From NCBI RefSeq assembly GCF_000384035.1, contig NZ_KB913024.1:501317-565316 (forward strand): a DNA stretch of 64,000 nt, given 5' to 3'. Below are positions 54,505-64,000 of the stretch, piece after piece. Origin of the DNA: Actinopolyspora mortivallis DSM 44261. Lineage in GTDB: Bacteria > Actinomycetota > Actinomycetes > Mycobacteriales > Pseudonocardiaceae. Both the position numbers and the translations under genes were made by a program. The notes beneath the pieces were generated by a model, which was not told where the DNA came from, made no database searches, and worked only from the letters and a program-made list of their open reading frames with translations. Numbering within the stretch: the stretch's first letter is position 1; each line of letters begins with the position of its first letter.

Positions 54505-55896
54505 ATGACACGACGTTCCCAGCAAGCGGAGTCCCTGCCCGACTCCGGATCCGCGCAGTCCCCCTCGCCGAACCGGTCCACCCCGGGTGTGTCCGAGGGG
54601 GTGGAGGTGCGCAGCTACGTGCTGGACACCTCGGTACTGTTGTCGGACCCGTGGGCGATCACCAAGTTCGCCGAGCACAACGTCGTCCTCCCGCTGGTGG
54701 TGATCAGCGAGCTGGAGGGCAAGCGGTACCACCCCGAACTCGGATGGTTCGCGCGGGAGGCACTGCGGGGGCTCGACGACCTGCGCGTGCGGTACGGCCG
54801 GTTGGACGAGCCGGTCCCGGTGGGGGACTCGGGTGGTCACCTGCACGTGGAGCTGAACCACTCGGACCCGGAGGTGTTGCCGCCGGGCTTTCGCACCGAC
54901 TCCAACGACGCCCGGATCCTCGCCTGCGCGCTCAACCTCGCCGCTGAGGGGAATCCGGTGACCCTGATCAGCAAGGACATGCCGTTGCGGGTCAAGGCGG
55001 CCTCGGTGGCGTTGGACGCGGACGAGTACCGGGCCCAGGACGTGGTCTCCACGGGCTGGTCCGGAATGGCCGACCTGGACGTGTCTCCGGGCACGGTGGA
55101 CGCGTTGTTCAAGGAGGGCTCCGTCGAGGTGGCCGAGGCCGGGGAGATGCCGGCCAACACCGGACTCCGGCTGCTGGCGGGAACGAAGAACGCGCTGGGA
55201 CGGGTCACCGAGGACAAGACGGTGCGTCTGGTGCGCGGGGAACGCGAGGCCTTCGGGCTGCACGGCCGTTCGGCCGAGCAGCGGGTCGCGCTGGACATCC
55301 TGCTGGATCCCGAGGTCGGTATCGTCTCGCTCGGCGGGCGAGCCGGAACCGGCAAGTCGGCGCTGGCGCTGTGCGCCGGGCTGGACGCGGTCATGGAGCA
55401 GCGGCGGCACCGCAAGGTGATGGTGTTCCGCCCGCTGTACGCGGTGGGCGGCCAGCAGCTCGGCTATCTGCCGGGCAGTGAGGGCGACAAGATGCAGCCC
55501 TGGGGCCAGGCGGTCTACGACACGCTCGGCGCGTTGGCGGGCCAGGACGTGATCGACGAGGTCATGGACCGTGACATGCTCGAAGTGCTGCCGTTGACCC
55601 ACATCAGGGGGCGTTCGCTGCACGACTCCTTCGTCATCGTGGACGAGGCCCAGTCCTTGGAACGCAACGTGCTGCTGACCGTGCTGTCCCGGTTGGGCTC
55701 CAACTCGCGGGTGGTGCTCACCCACGACGTCGCCCAGCGGGACAACCTGCGGGTGGGCCGACACGACGGTGTGGCCGCCGTGATCGAGAAGCTCAAGGGG
55801 CATCCGCTGTTCGCCCACGTCACGCTGACCCGTTCCGAGCGTTCCCCGGTGGCCGCCCTGGTCACGGAGATGCTGGAGGGCGAGTTCGTGTCCTGA
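54505..55896 (+). CDS. phoH2: PhoH2-type protein: PIN domain fused to PhoH ATPase
   Basis: The 463-residue protein joins an N-terminal PIN ribonuclease domain ([29 protein letters not shown], with acidic catalytic residues) to a PhoH RNA-helicase-like ATPase ([24 protein letters not shown]). Homologous PhoH2 proteins unwind and cleave RNA. ATG 54505 has AGGGAG eight bases away; a GTG one codon earlier is possible. Position matches Rv1095. A long palindromic terminator follows. Confidence 0.92.
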   Translation: MTRRSQQAESLPDSGSAQSPSPNRSTPGVSEGVEVRSYVLDTSVLLSDPWAITKFAEHNVVLPLVVISELEGKRYHPELGWFAREALRGLDDLRVRYGRLDEPVPVGDSGGHLHVELNHSDPEVLPPGFRTDSNDARILACALNLAAEGNPVTLISKDMPLRVKAASVALDADEYRAQDVVSTGWSGMADLDVSPGTVDALFKEGSVEVAEAGEMPANTGLRLLAGTKNALGRVTEDKTVRLVRGEREAFGLHGRSAEQRVALDILLDPEVGIVSLGGRAGTGKSALALCAGLDAVMEQRRHRKVMVFRPLYAVGGQQLGYLPGSEGDKMQPWGQAVYDTLGALAGQDVIDEVMDRDMLEVLPLTHIRGRSLHDSFVIVDEAQSLERNVLLTVLSRLGSNSRVVLTHDVAQRDNLRVGRHDGVAAVIEKLKGHPLFAHVTLTRSERSPVAALVTEMLEGEFVS

Positions 55897-55907
55897 CGCC
55901 GTATCCG

Positions 55908-55947
55908 CCGTGGTGGCCCGATTTTGCCTAAAATTGGGCCACCACGG
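55908..55947. terminator. Palindromic terminator, repeat-family member
   Basis: CCGTGGTGGCCC (55908-55919) and GGGCCACCACGG (55936-55947) form a perfect 12-bp stem around GATTTTGCCTAAAATT, itself nearly palindromic. It lies between convergent phoH2 and EspG-like genes and recurs in degenerate form at 5109-5143. Confidence 0.85.
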
Positions 55948-55964
55948 GGTGGGCACTGTCCTCG

Positions 55965-56768
55965 TCAGCGTGCGCGTGTCCGGAGTTCGGTCACCTGCCG
56001 GTCGAGTGTGGTTCTGAGGTCGGCCGCCCCGAGCGGGGCGAGCACGAGTTCGGGTTCCGAACCGCGCTGTTGGCGACGCACCGTGTAACGCCCGTCGGGT
56101 GGCGGGGCGTCGAACCAGCCGAGTGGTCGGCAGCGATGTCTGTTTCCGAGTGAGTCCCGGAGGTTGACGGTGAACTGGCCGTCCCGGAAGTGCGGTGCCT
56201 CGACGAGGTCGCGGAACGCGCGCACGGCCTGCCCCCGCCCGGCGGCGTCGCCACTGACCTGCTCCAGCACGTGCGACCCCGAGTTCGCCTCGGTCCGGAG
56301 GAGCCGTGCGGGTACCACCACCCGGGGACGGTTCCCGGGAGGAGCGGGCGGCATACCGAACAGGGTGGCCGCGGTGAGGGAGTCCCGGTGTAGCGAGATG
56401 TCCACATCGCCGCCCTGCTCCTCGGAGTCACCGGCTTCCTGCACGGCCAGCACCGCTCCGTCCCGCGTGGCCACGCACATCAGACGCACCACCCCGGCGG
56501 AGCTGTCGTCCGGTGTCCATATCCCCTCGATCCACAGTCCCGGTCCGGCCAGGGCACCCAGCGCGCGGGACAGGGCGGGAACCAGGTGCCCGTCGTGCAG
56601 CAGTCCGGCCTCACTCAACTGCGCCCGGGCGCGCCGGTGCAGCACGGCTCGTTCTTCGAGGGTCTCCCCGCAGGAACCGAGTGCGAGCGCTTTCGGATGC
56701 TCGTCGAGCCCGGCGACGTCCCAACACAGATCGAGCCACCACGGTGGCAGCACCCACCGTTCGGCCAT
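55965..56768 (-). CDS. EspG-family chaperone of type VII secretion
   Basis: The 267-residue protein has EspG features: WVLPPWWLDLCWDVAGLDEH near the start, an alpha/beta core, and a C-terminal FTVNLRDSLGNRHRC plus strand pattern. EspG proteins bind PE-PPE substrates in the cytoplasm and hand them to the ESX core. ATG 56768 was preferred over a frame-internal ATG further up because GGGGGGAA precedes it. The adjacent PPE-like gene is the expected client. Confidence 0.82.
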   Translation of the reverse strand: MAERWVLPPWWLDLCWDVAGLDEHPKALALGSCGETLEERAVLHRRARAQLSEAGLLHDGHLVPALSRALGALAGPGLWIEGIWTPDDSSAGVVRLMCVATRDGAVLAVQEAGDSEEQGGDVDISLHRDSLTAATLFGMPPAPPGNRPRVVVPARLLRTEANSGSHVLEQVSGDAAGRGQAVRAFRDLVEAPHFRDGQFTVNLRDSLGNRHRCRPLGWFDAPPPDGRYTVRRQQRGSEPELVLAPLGAADLRTTLDRQVTELRTRAR

Positions 56769-56831
56769 GATTTCCCCCCGAAGGTTTCCTCCGTCGAGAA
56801 GTGACGGGGCCACGGTCACTGACCTGCGGGC

Positions 56832-58256
56832 TCATCCTCCGATGACCGGCGGCGCGGTCCGGGGCATGTCGTTGAGCCACACGTCCTCGTTCTCGACCAG
56901 CCAGCTCGGACGCTCGTGCTCCTCGTCCTCGCTGTCCTGACCACGTCCGGATGCCCCGGCTCCCGCCAGGGGCGTCCGGACGCCACGCGTGGGGCTCTGT
57001 CCACCGGCCGCGTTCGGCGGGGGCGAGGGTGCCGCCGGGTTCGGGCCACCCACACCGGCTCGCAGCCCCTGACCGGGGAGCGGTCCGGGACGAGCGCCAC
57101 CGCCCGGGGGGAGAGCGGAACCGGAGGCCCCACCTCCGACCAGCACCCCCGGTGTGGGGGCCGGTCCACTCACCGCGCCGTATCCGCCGATGCCCGGTTT
57201 GCCCGCACCCGGCGGTGTCGTGGATGTTCCGGAGCCCGTCGCGGGGGGCGTGTTCCAAGCGGAGACACTGTCCGCCGGGGAGTTGGGGACGTGCGGGGAG
57301 GTTCCGGCGTCGTTGCCTCCGGTGACACCGCCACCCGCGGTTCCGGCAGGGGCGTTCCCTCCGCCGTGTCCCGCCGAGGGCTGCCCGCCGAAGCCGCCGG
57401 AGCCCACCGAGCCGGAGATTCCGCCGCCGACCCCGACGGTGCCCGCGCTCGACCCGAACGTGGCGGGCGAGGAACTACCCGGGTCTGCGCCGGACGAACT
57501 CGGATTCAGCGGATCCCGGGGAGGCGGCAGTGCCGGAACGCTGTTGTCCACCTCGTCGTAGCCGGGGGTGTAGATGTTCTTGACCACCGCACGTGCCTGG
57601 CGGGCCGCCTCCCGGCGTTCCTGTTCACGTTGCTGTGCGTCGTCGTAGAGGCCGTTGCTGAGTATCGTGGCCGTGCCACCGAGGACTTTCCGTGTGGTGC
57701 TCGCTTCTGGGGGTGGAGGGATCGAGGCCTTGGTCTGTTCGGCGGTGCTGCCGAGTTCCTGGATCTTCAACCCGGTCATCCGCATGGCCTCACCGAAGCT
57801 CTCGCCCCACTCCCGCACCGGCCGCGCGGCGGCCACGGCTGCCTCGGCACTGGTGCCCTGCCAACCCTCCCCGACGGCAGCCCGGCAGCGGGACTCCAGG
57901 TCTCCGAAGAGTTCGGAGATCTCCTGGCCGAGGGACTCCACCGCCCGCCCCTTCTCGGACATCTCCTCGGTGTTGAGGGTGTCCCGGAAGGAGTGAAGCC
58001 GTTCGTGGGACCAGGTGTCCCAGTTGTCGTGACCCTCGATCGAGGGGCTGTCGTACTCGGTGACGTTCAGGGAGCGTTGTTGGGAGGCGAGTTGGGCCCG
58101 TTCGCGTTGTGCTTCCGCCTGGGCCTGGGCCGCCTGATGTTCGGCGCTTCGTTCGGCCAGCGTGTCGTCGCCGGTCATCCCCTGGTAGATGTCGTATCCG
58201 GCGCGGGCGACTTCTTCAGTGACGTGTTGTATCTGACTGATCGGGTTCCAGCCCAC
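56832..58256 (-). CDS. PPE-like type VII secretion substrate
   Basis: The 474-residue protein has a helical N-terminal 200 residues (ESLGQEISELFGDLESRCRA; GEGWQGTSAEAA, a WxG motif) like PPE/ESX substrates. From about residue 245 the rest is Gly/Pro/Ser-rich and disordered, ending with a charged stretch. GTG 58256 follows GGGAGCGACC. It lies 63 bases upstream of the EspG-like gene. Confidence 0.8.
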   Translation of the reverse strand: MGWNPISQIQHVTEEVARAGYDIYQGMTGDDTLAERSAEHQAAQAQAEAQRERAQLASQQRSLNVTEYDSPSIEGHDNWDTWSHERLHSFRDTLNTEEMSEKGRAVESLGQEISELFGDLESRCRAAVGEGWQGTSAEAAVAAARPVREWGESFGEAMRMTGLKIQELGSTAEQTKASIPPPPEASTTRKVLGGTATILSNGLYDDAQQREQERREAARQARAVVKNIYTPGYDEVDNSVPALPPPRDPLNPSSSGADPGSSSPATFGSSAGTVGVGGGISGSVGSGGFGGQPSAGHGGGNAPAGTAGGGVTGGNDAGTSPHVPNSPADSVSAWNTPPATGSGTSTTPPGAGKPGIGGYGAVSGPAPTPGVLVGGGASGSALPPGGGARPGPLPGQGLRAGVGGPNPAAPSPPPNAAGGQSPTRGVRTPLAGAGASGRGQDSEDEEHERPSWLVENEDVWLNDMPRTAPPVIGG

Positions 58257-58295
58257 GGTCGCTCCCTCTCCGCTGCTGTGGCCAGTAGATCCGGG

Positions 58296-58850
58296 TCAGT
58301 TCTGGGGTTCGGGCAGGCGGGGTTCGATGGTTTCGGCGATTTCTTTGGCTTTGGTGCAGGGGTCGTTGCCCTGGATCTGGTCGGCGTCGTACTTGACGAC
58401 AACGGAGACGCTGCCTTGGGCTGCTGCCATGATCTGGCGGCAGAGTCCTTGTCCTTGAGCGCCGTTCACGACCGCGCTTCGGCCTGCTCGGTCACCGACC
58501 CGGTTCCGCTCGTACTCCGCGAAGTTGTTCCTGCGACTGTCCCAGGTACTCATGTCTTCGCCAGAGTTTTTGTAAATGGTGAAAAGAAAATTCTCTGCGG
58601 GAAAGTCGCATCCCGATGAACCGTACTCGTTGTCGACTCTCTCTCCGGAGTCTTCAATACCGACTTGGTCCAGCTCTGTGGGGGTGAGTGCGGTGCAGGG
58701 GTCGAAGTTGGCCAGGGTTGGTTCGGAGGGTGGGGCGCTGGCGGTGGGGTGGGTTTCGGAGTCGGGTCCGCCGCCGCATCCGGCCAGCAGCATTCCGACG
58801 GCGGCCAGTGTGCCCAGCAGCGCGGTGTGCGTGGTTCGCATGGGGCGCAT
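58296..58850 (-). CDS. DUF3558 lipoprotein
   Basis: The 184-residue precursor has a lipobox LAGC near residue 25 and a mature domain with paired Cys (FDPCTALTPTELDQVG; SGCDFP; DPCTKAKEIAE), the DUF3558 layout. It should be anchored outside the membrane. The start at 58850 lies four bases after the upstream stop; an ATG three codons later is possible. Such lipoproteins often accompany T7SS substrate genes in actinomycetes. Confidence 0.83.
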   Translation of the reverse strand: MRPMRTTHTALLGTLAAVGMLLAGCGGGPDSETHPTASAPPSEPTLANFDPCTALTPTELDQVGIEDSGERVDNEYGSSGCDFPAENFLFTIYKNSGEDMSTWDSRRNNFAEYERNRVGDRAGRSAVVNGAQGQGLCRQIMAAAQGSVSVVVKYDADQIQGNDPCTKAKEIAETIEPRLPEPQN

Positions 58851-58854
58851 CGGA

Positions 58855-59286
58855 TCACAGGTTCCGTTCGAGATCGCGGGCGTTGTCCTCGTCGGTGGCC
58901 CTGGTGGTGCGGGCGGCGTCGCGGATCGTGGTGGCCGTCTGCCGCATGATCTTCTCCATCTTCACCATCAGCGCGACCGCCCCGGCCTCGGGGTGTTCGA
59001 TCTTGTCGGCCATCTTGGTGTCCATGGCCCGCCCGATACGGCAGTCGCCGTAGGCCCCACGAGCGATGTACTGGTCTACGTTAATTACTTTGGAACTGAG
59101 TTCGTCGGCTTTGTCTTCCCAGACCTTGGCGAGGCGTTCGGCGGCGTCCTCGTCCAGGACCATCCGGCCGGAGTCGACAGCAGCGCGTAGTCCCCGCTGT
59201 TGTCCCCGCAGCTCGTCGGCCTGGGGGGCCAGCCCTCGCATTCCGGTGTCCGACTGGGTGTCTCGTGCGGACGGCATCCCCAGCAT
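58855..59286 (-). CDS. Helical ESX-associated small protein
   Basis: The 143-residue protein is almost wholly alpha-helical (ADELRGQQRGLRAAVDSG; MVKMEKIMRQTATTIRDAA), without a signal peptide, and resembles EspC/WXG-type T7SS accessory proteins. It is the first gene of the four-gene set. ATG 59286 was picked for GGAAGGG upstream; earlier starts exist. Family assignment is loose. Confidence 0.65.
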   Translation of the reverse strand: MLGMPSARDTQSDTGMRGLAPQADELRGQQRGLRAAVDSGRMVLDEDAAERLAKVWEDKADELSSKVINVDQYIARGAYGDCRIGRAMDTKMADKIEHPEAGAVALMVKMEKIMRQTATTIRDAARTTRATDEDNARDLERNL

Positions 59287-59455
59287 CACCCTTCCGTGTT
59301 TCCCCATGGCGGTGAAGACCGATGCGGAGTGTACACAACAGGGCACGTATTCGGGGGTGGTTTGTTCGGTTGCGGGTCCCTTGCGAGGGGTGATCTTGGG
59401 CACGAAGAACCCGCCGGTGTCGGGGACCGGCGGGTGGGGAGGGGCTGGTTCCTTG

Positions 59456-59656
59456 CTAGTGGAGTGCCTCCGGCAGGTCTCCGGTTTTGAGTGCGGTCAG
59501 GAAGGAGCGCCACGTGCTGGTGGGGAAGGTGTGTACGGCTCCGGTGGGGTTCTTGGAGTCGCGGACTCCGACCTCGGTGCCGGTGAGCCGTACCTCCACA
59601 CAGTTGTCGCTGGCTCCGGAGCTGCGACTGCTTTTGATCCAACCGGTGTCGGACAT
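59456..59656 (-). CDS. DUF397 domain protein
   Basis: The 66-residue protein has WIKSSRSSGASDNCVEVRL, VGVRDSKNP and a C-terminal WRSFLTALK, the DUF397 pattern. ATG 59656 has AAGGAGG upstream and shares one base with the stop of the XRE gene, so translation is coupled. It is the second such pair in the window. Confidence 0.87.
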   Translation of the reverse strand: MSDTGWIKSSRSSGASDNCVEVRLTGTEVGVRDSKNPTGAVHTFPTSTWRSFLTALKTGDLPEALH

Positions 59657-60522
59657 CAGACCTCCTTGAGCGTGTCTTCGAGGAAGGTTCGTGACTCTTC
59701 CGGAGGAAGAGCGAGTTCGCACATCCTCTCGAATAGTACGGAGAGTACGCGGGTGTCTTCGTCTCCGTCGAGATAGACGGACGGTCCGTAGAGTACTGAG
59801 GAGAAGGCTACGGAATCACCGTGGTCACCGAAACCGAACAGGGTGAACCCACCTCCGCAGGCGGGATTCGCGGGGACTCCCACCGGTAACACGTGCACAG
59901 TGAGATTGTCGTGTTTCTCCGTCAAGGAGAGCACATGCTTCACTTGTTCGTTTCGCAGCGCGGGATCGTTGGACAGGTCCCGGAGTGCGTGTTCGGTGAG
60001 AACGACACGAATCCGTGCGGAGTTTTCGCTGTTCAGCGTCCTGGTTTGGCGGTGTAGGCGGTAGTCGACGCGCTGTTCGATTTCCTCAAGGGTGAAATCC
60101 GGAAGGATTCCCTCCCATGCGCTGATGACCGAGCGCAGGTAGGAAGGTGACTGGAGCAGTCCGGGGACGATGCTCGGTTCGAACGCGCTGATCTCGGTGG
60201 CGCTGGCCTCCAGATCGGCGAAACGCTGGTAGGCGTCGGGCAGCGTGTCCACGTAGGCTCTGCGTTTCTGGCGTTTCCGGGCCGATGTCGCCAGGGCCAG
60301 GGTCGTCTCCCGCTGTTGCTCGTCCACCTCGTAGAGAGCGAGCAGACTCTCCAGGGTGTCCGACGGGGGAGTGCCCTCTCCGTCCTCCAGCTGTGCGAGG
60401 CGGGACCGGGCCTTGCCGATCGCTTCGGCGGCCGTTCGTTGTGAATAACCTGCCTGTTCCCGGAGCCGACGCAGAGTGAGCCCCAGTTGTCGTCGTTCGA
60501 ACGTCTGGCGAGCTCGCCCCAT
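59656..60522 (-). CDS. XRE-family regulator with DUF5753
   Basis: The 288-residue protein has an HTH at residues about 14-65 (LRRLREQAGYSQRTAAEAIG; RSRLAQLEDGEGTPP) and a DUF5753 domain (EPSIVPGLLQSPSYLRSV; NLTVHVLPVGVPA). ATG 60522 has GAAGAAGG upstream. It resembles WhiJ-type regulators and pairs with the DUF397 gene downstream and a divergent small gene. Confidence 0.88.
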   Translation of the reverse strand: MGRARQTFERRQLGLTLRRLREQAGYSQRTAAEAIGKARSRLAQLEDGEGTPPSDTLESLLALYEVDEQQRETTLALATSARKRQKRRAYVDTLPDAYQRFADLEASATEISAFEPSIVPGLLQSPSYLRSVISAWEGILPDFTLEEIEQRVDYRLHRQTRTLNSENSARIRVVLTEHALRDLSNDPALRNEQVKHVLSLTEKHDNLTVHVLPVGVPANPACGGGFTLFGFGDHGDSVAFSSVLYGPSVYLDGDEDTRVLSVLFERMCELALPPEESRTFLEDTLKEV

Positions 60523-60649
60523 GCGCCTTCTTCTCCAAGTACACCCGATCAGAGGACTATTCAAAGACTGACGGTCAGTCTTAGTTTGCGGGTGGCGGTC
60601 AGACCGTCACACACAGTTCATCGTATCCAGAGCGAAAGGAACCCTGATC

Positions 60650-60883
60650 ATGAGTCTCCGTCGTGCGGGCGAGGTGTCGGTGGAGTCCTATGTGGAGATG
60701 GGACCGGGCGTGGCCGTCCGATGTGAGGTGGACCGGCTCAACGAGCAGGCGAGCCTGGCCTTCGGCGGTCGGGAGAGCTTCGTGCTCAGCCTGGACCGGA
60801 CGACGCTGGAACAACTGGTCACGCTGGGAAGCCGTGCCGTGGCCGAGCTGGACACCGAGGGCACGGACCTGACCGTGCTGTGA
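60650..60883 (+). CDS. Hypothetical protein divergent from an XRE regulator
   Basis: The 77-residue protein is mostly beta (VSVESYVEMGPGVAVRCEVD; ESFVLSLDRTTLEQLVTL) without signal peptide. ATG 60650 has AAAGGAA upstream. Divergent by 128 bases from the XRE gene, so it may be its target. Family not recognised. Confidence 0.68.
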   Translation: MSLRRAGEVSVESYVEMGPGVAVRCEVDRLNEQASLAFGGRESFVLSLDRTTLEQLVTLGSRAVAELDTEGTDLTVL

Positions 60884-60915
60884 GACCCCGTGACCCGTTT
60901 CGGCGAGCCGGGCCC

Positions 60916-60951
60916 GGCTCCTCCCGGCCGTGCCCGTGACCGGGAGGAGCC
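60916..60951. terminator. Bidirectional terminator
   Basis: GGCTCCTCCCGG (60916-60927) and CCGGGAGGAGCC (60940-60951) form a perfect 12-bp stem between convergent genes. Confidence 0.83.
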
Positions 60952-60965
60952 CGCGAACCGTCCGG

Positions 60966-62955
<1,990 letters not shown>

Positions 62956-63019
62956 GCTCCCAGTCTGGCACCGCCGTGTTGGTCCGGGCGGAGTAGGGCC
63001 GTCGAGCGGTGGCGGGAAG

Positions 63020-64000
63020 CTACACCGAACCGGCCAGTCGCCCCTTGCCGCTGAGCATCGCCTGGTCGGCGGCCTCCAGCGTCGCCGACAGCCGCAGCGG
63101 TTCGCTCAGCTCGGCCCAGCCGATGGTGATCGACACCGGTGTTCCCGTGACCAGCGCCTCCCAGTCCCCGTCGGCGACCGCCCGGGCCAACCGGTTCCCG
63201 ATGTGCCGGGCCTCCTCCACGTCGGTGTGCGGCAGCACAGCGACGAACTCGTCCCCGCCGTAGCGCGCGACGAAGTCGCCCTTGCGCAGGGTGCGGGCGA
63301 GGATGGCCGCGACCCGTTGCAGCACCAGGTCGCCGGAGAGATGCCCGTAGACCGTGTTGACGGCCTTGAACCCGTCCAGGTCGATGACCCCCACGGCGGC
63401 GTGGATCCCGCTCTCGGAGAGGCGGGTGACGTACCTGTCGAAGTGTCTGCGGTTGGGCAGTCCGGTCAGGGAGTCGGTGAGCGCCTCGGAAGCGTACTGC
63501 TCCACCGTCCGGCGCAGCGCCTCGTGGTCGAGCTGGGCCCTGGTCCCGTCCACCAGTCCGTCCCTGAGCTGGCCCTGGTCCCGGGTGGCGATCCTGGTGG
63601 CCTCCCGGTCGGCCGCGTGGGCGGCGCGGTGGTCGTTCAGGGCGGCGTGGGCCAGCGCCCGGATGCGGGCGGACTCGGCCGCGCCGAGTGTGTACGGGTG
63701 GGGGGAGCGGTGTTCGATCCGTTTCAGCGCCTGCGCCGGGTCCCCCTCGGAGATGTCCCGGCACGCCGCCGCCAACAGCCGCAGGTCGGCGACCTCCCAG
63801 CCGTGTTCCTCGGCGGTGAACAGGATCGGGTCGAACTCGGCGGGCTCCCCCAGGGCCCGTAGCCGCACGGCCGCGTAGCCGTAGTAGTACTGCTCGGCGG
63901 GCCAGAACTCGTGCGGGTGGGCGCGCTCGGCCCAGGTCTCCAGCACCCGGCGCAGCATGGTGACACAGGAGTCGGTGTCGCCGTGGTGGTCCAGGGACAC
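63020..64000 (-). CDS. GGDEF diguanylate cyclase, 5' end beyond the window
   Basis: The visible 326 residues have an N-terminal helical TPR-like part and a C-terminal GGDEF domain with the intact motif RYGGDEFVAV and substrate-binding DLDGFKAVNTVYG. It should make cyclic di-GMP. The frame is open to the window end, so the start and any sensor lie outside; a GTG at 64000 exists but cannot be judged. Confidence 0.85.
   Translation of the reverse strand: MSLDHHGDTDSCVTMLRRVLETWAERAHPHEFWPAEQYYYGYAAVRLRALGEPAEFDPILFTAEEHGWEVADLRLLAAACRDISEGDPAQALKRIEHRSPHPYTLGAAESARIRALAHAALNDHRAAHAADREATRIATRDQGQLRDGLVDGTRAQLDHEALRRTVEQYASEALTDSLTGLPNRRHFDRYVTRLSESGIHAAVGVIDLDGFKAVNTVYGHLSGDLVLQRVAAILARTLRKGDFVARYGGDEFVAVLPHTDVEEARHIGNRLARAVADGDWEALVTGTPVSITIGWAELSEPLRLSATLEAADQAMLSGKGRLAGSV

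Overview
The window is GC-rich DNA with dense genes, frequent GTG/TTG starts and strong Shine-Dalgarno sequences. It carries mycothiol amidase, chaplin-like proteins, type VII (ESX) secretion substrates and paired XRE/DUF397 regulators. These point to a mycelial actinomycete, most likely of the Pseudonocardiales; the order is inferred, not proven. Positions 28677-55896 keep the gene order of the Mycobacterium tuberculosis Rv1074c-Rv1095 neighbourhood (thiolase, SGNH esterase, cbs, pra, metB, greA, DUF4307, mca, DUF255, hemolysin III, Z-prenyl synthase, phoH2), with lineage-specific insertions.

Layout: 391-1713 is a type II NADH dehydrogenase. A tRNA gene (2030-2103) with anticodon UAA but a short class I variable loop follows. 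Positions 2109-6015 are accessory: a DUF397/XRE pair, small Cys-containing proteins, a DUF6247/RelE-like toxin-antitoxin pair, a decayed second toxin, CRISPR-like and REP-like hairpins, and a small secreted protein resembling alpha-amylase inhibitors. Positions 6146-8486 hold a divergent MocR regulator and EamA exporter, followed by IS5 debris and a damaged-looking TetR/DUF1348 pair.

Positions 10038-16542 (minus strand) are the most notable region: a compact operon matching the D-cycloserine pathway in the order dcsA-B-C-D-E-SDR-dcsG. The inferred route is: arginine is N-hydroxylated by DcsA; DcsB releases hydroxyurea; DcsE acetylates serine; DcsD joins the two into O-ureido-L-serine; DcsC epimerises it; DcsG closes the ring. 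The DcsB homologue has Cys86 where arginases have a metal-binding His. No D-Ala-D-Ala ligase (dcsI-like) gene is present; the nearby EamA exporter is a candidate for self-resistance.

Positions 17496-22493 hold a T7SS toxin locus (EbfC-like, EspC-like, a 1142-residue polymorphic toxin with a NucA/NucB-like end, and a candidate immunity protein). Positions 23030-26147 are a cobalamin-riboswitch-controlled B12 ABC importer. Next come a stand-alone yidC and a Bax-inhibitor-1 protein, then the conserved block. Insertions in that block include a two-domain polynucleotide kinase-phosphatase and a four-gene MFS/flavoprotein/CMD/PNPOx operon (42280-46710). Positions 51946-52680 carry two tandem chaplin-like genes. 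Positions 55965-59286 are a second T7SS cassette (EspG chaperone, PPE-like protein, DUF3558 lipoprotein, small alpha-helical protein), followed by a second XRE/DUF397 pair, a GuaB1-type GMP reductase, a DUF4288 protein and a GGDEF protein cut by the window end.
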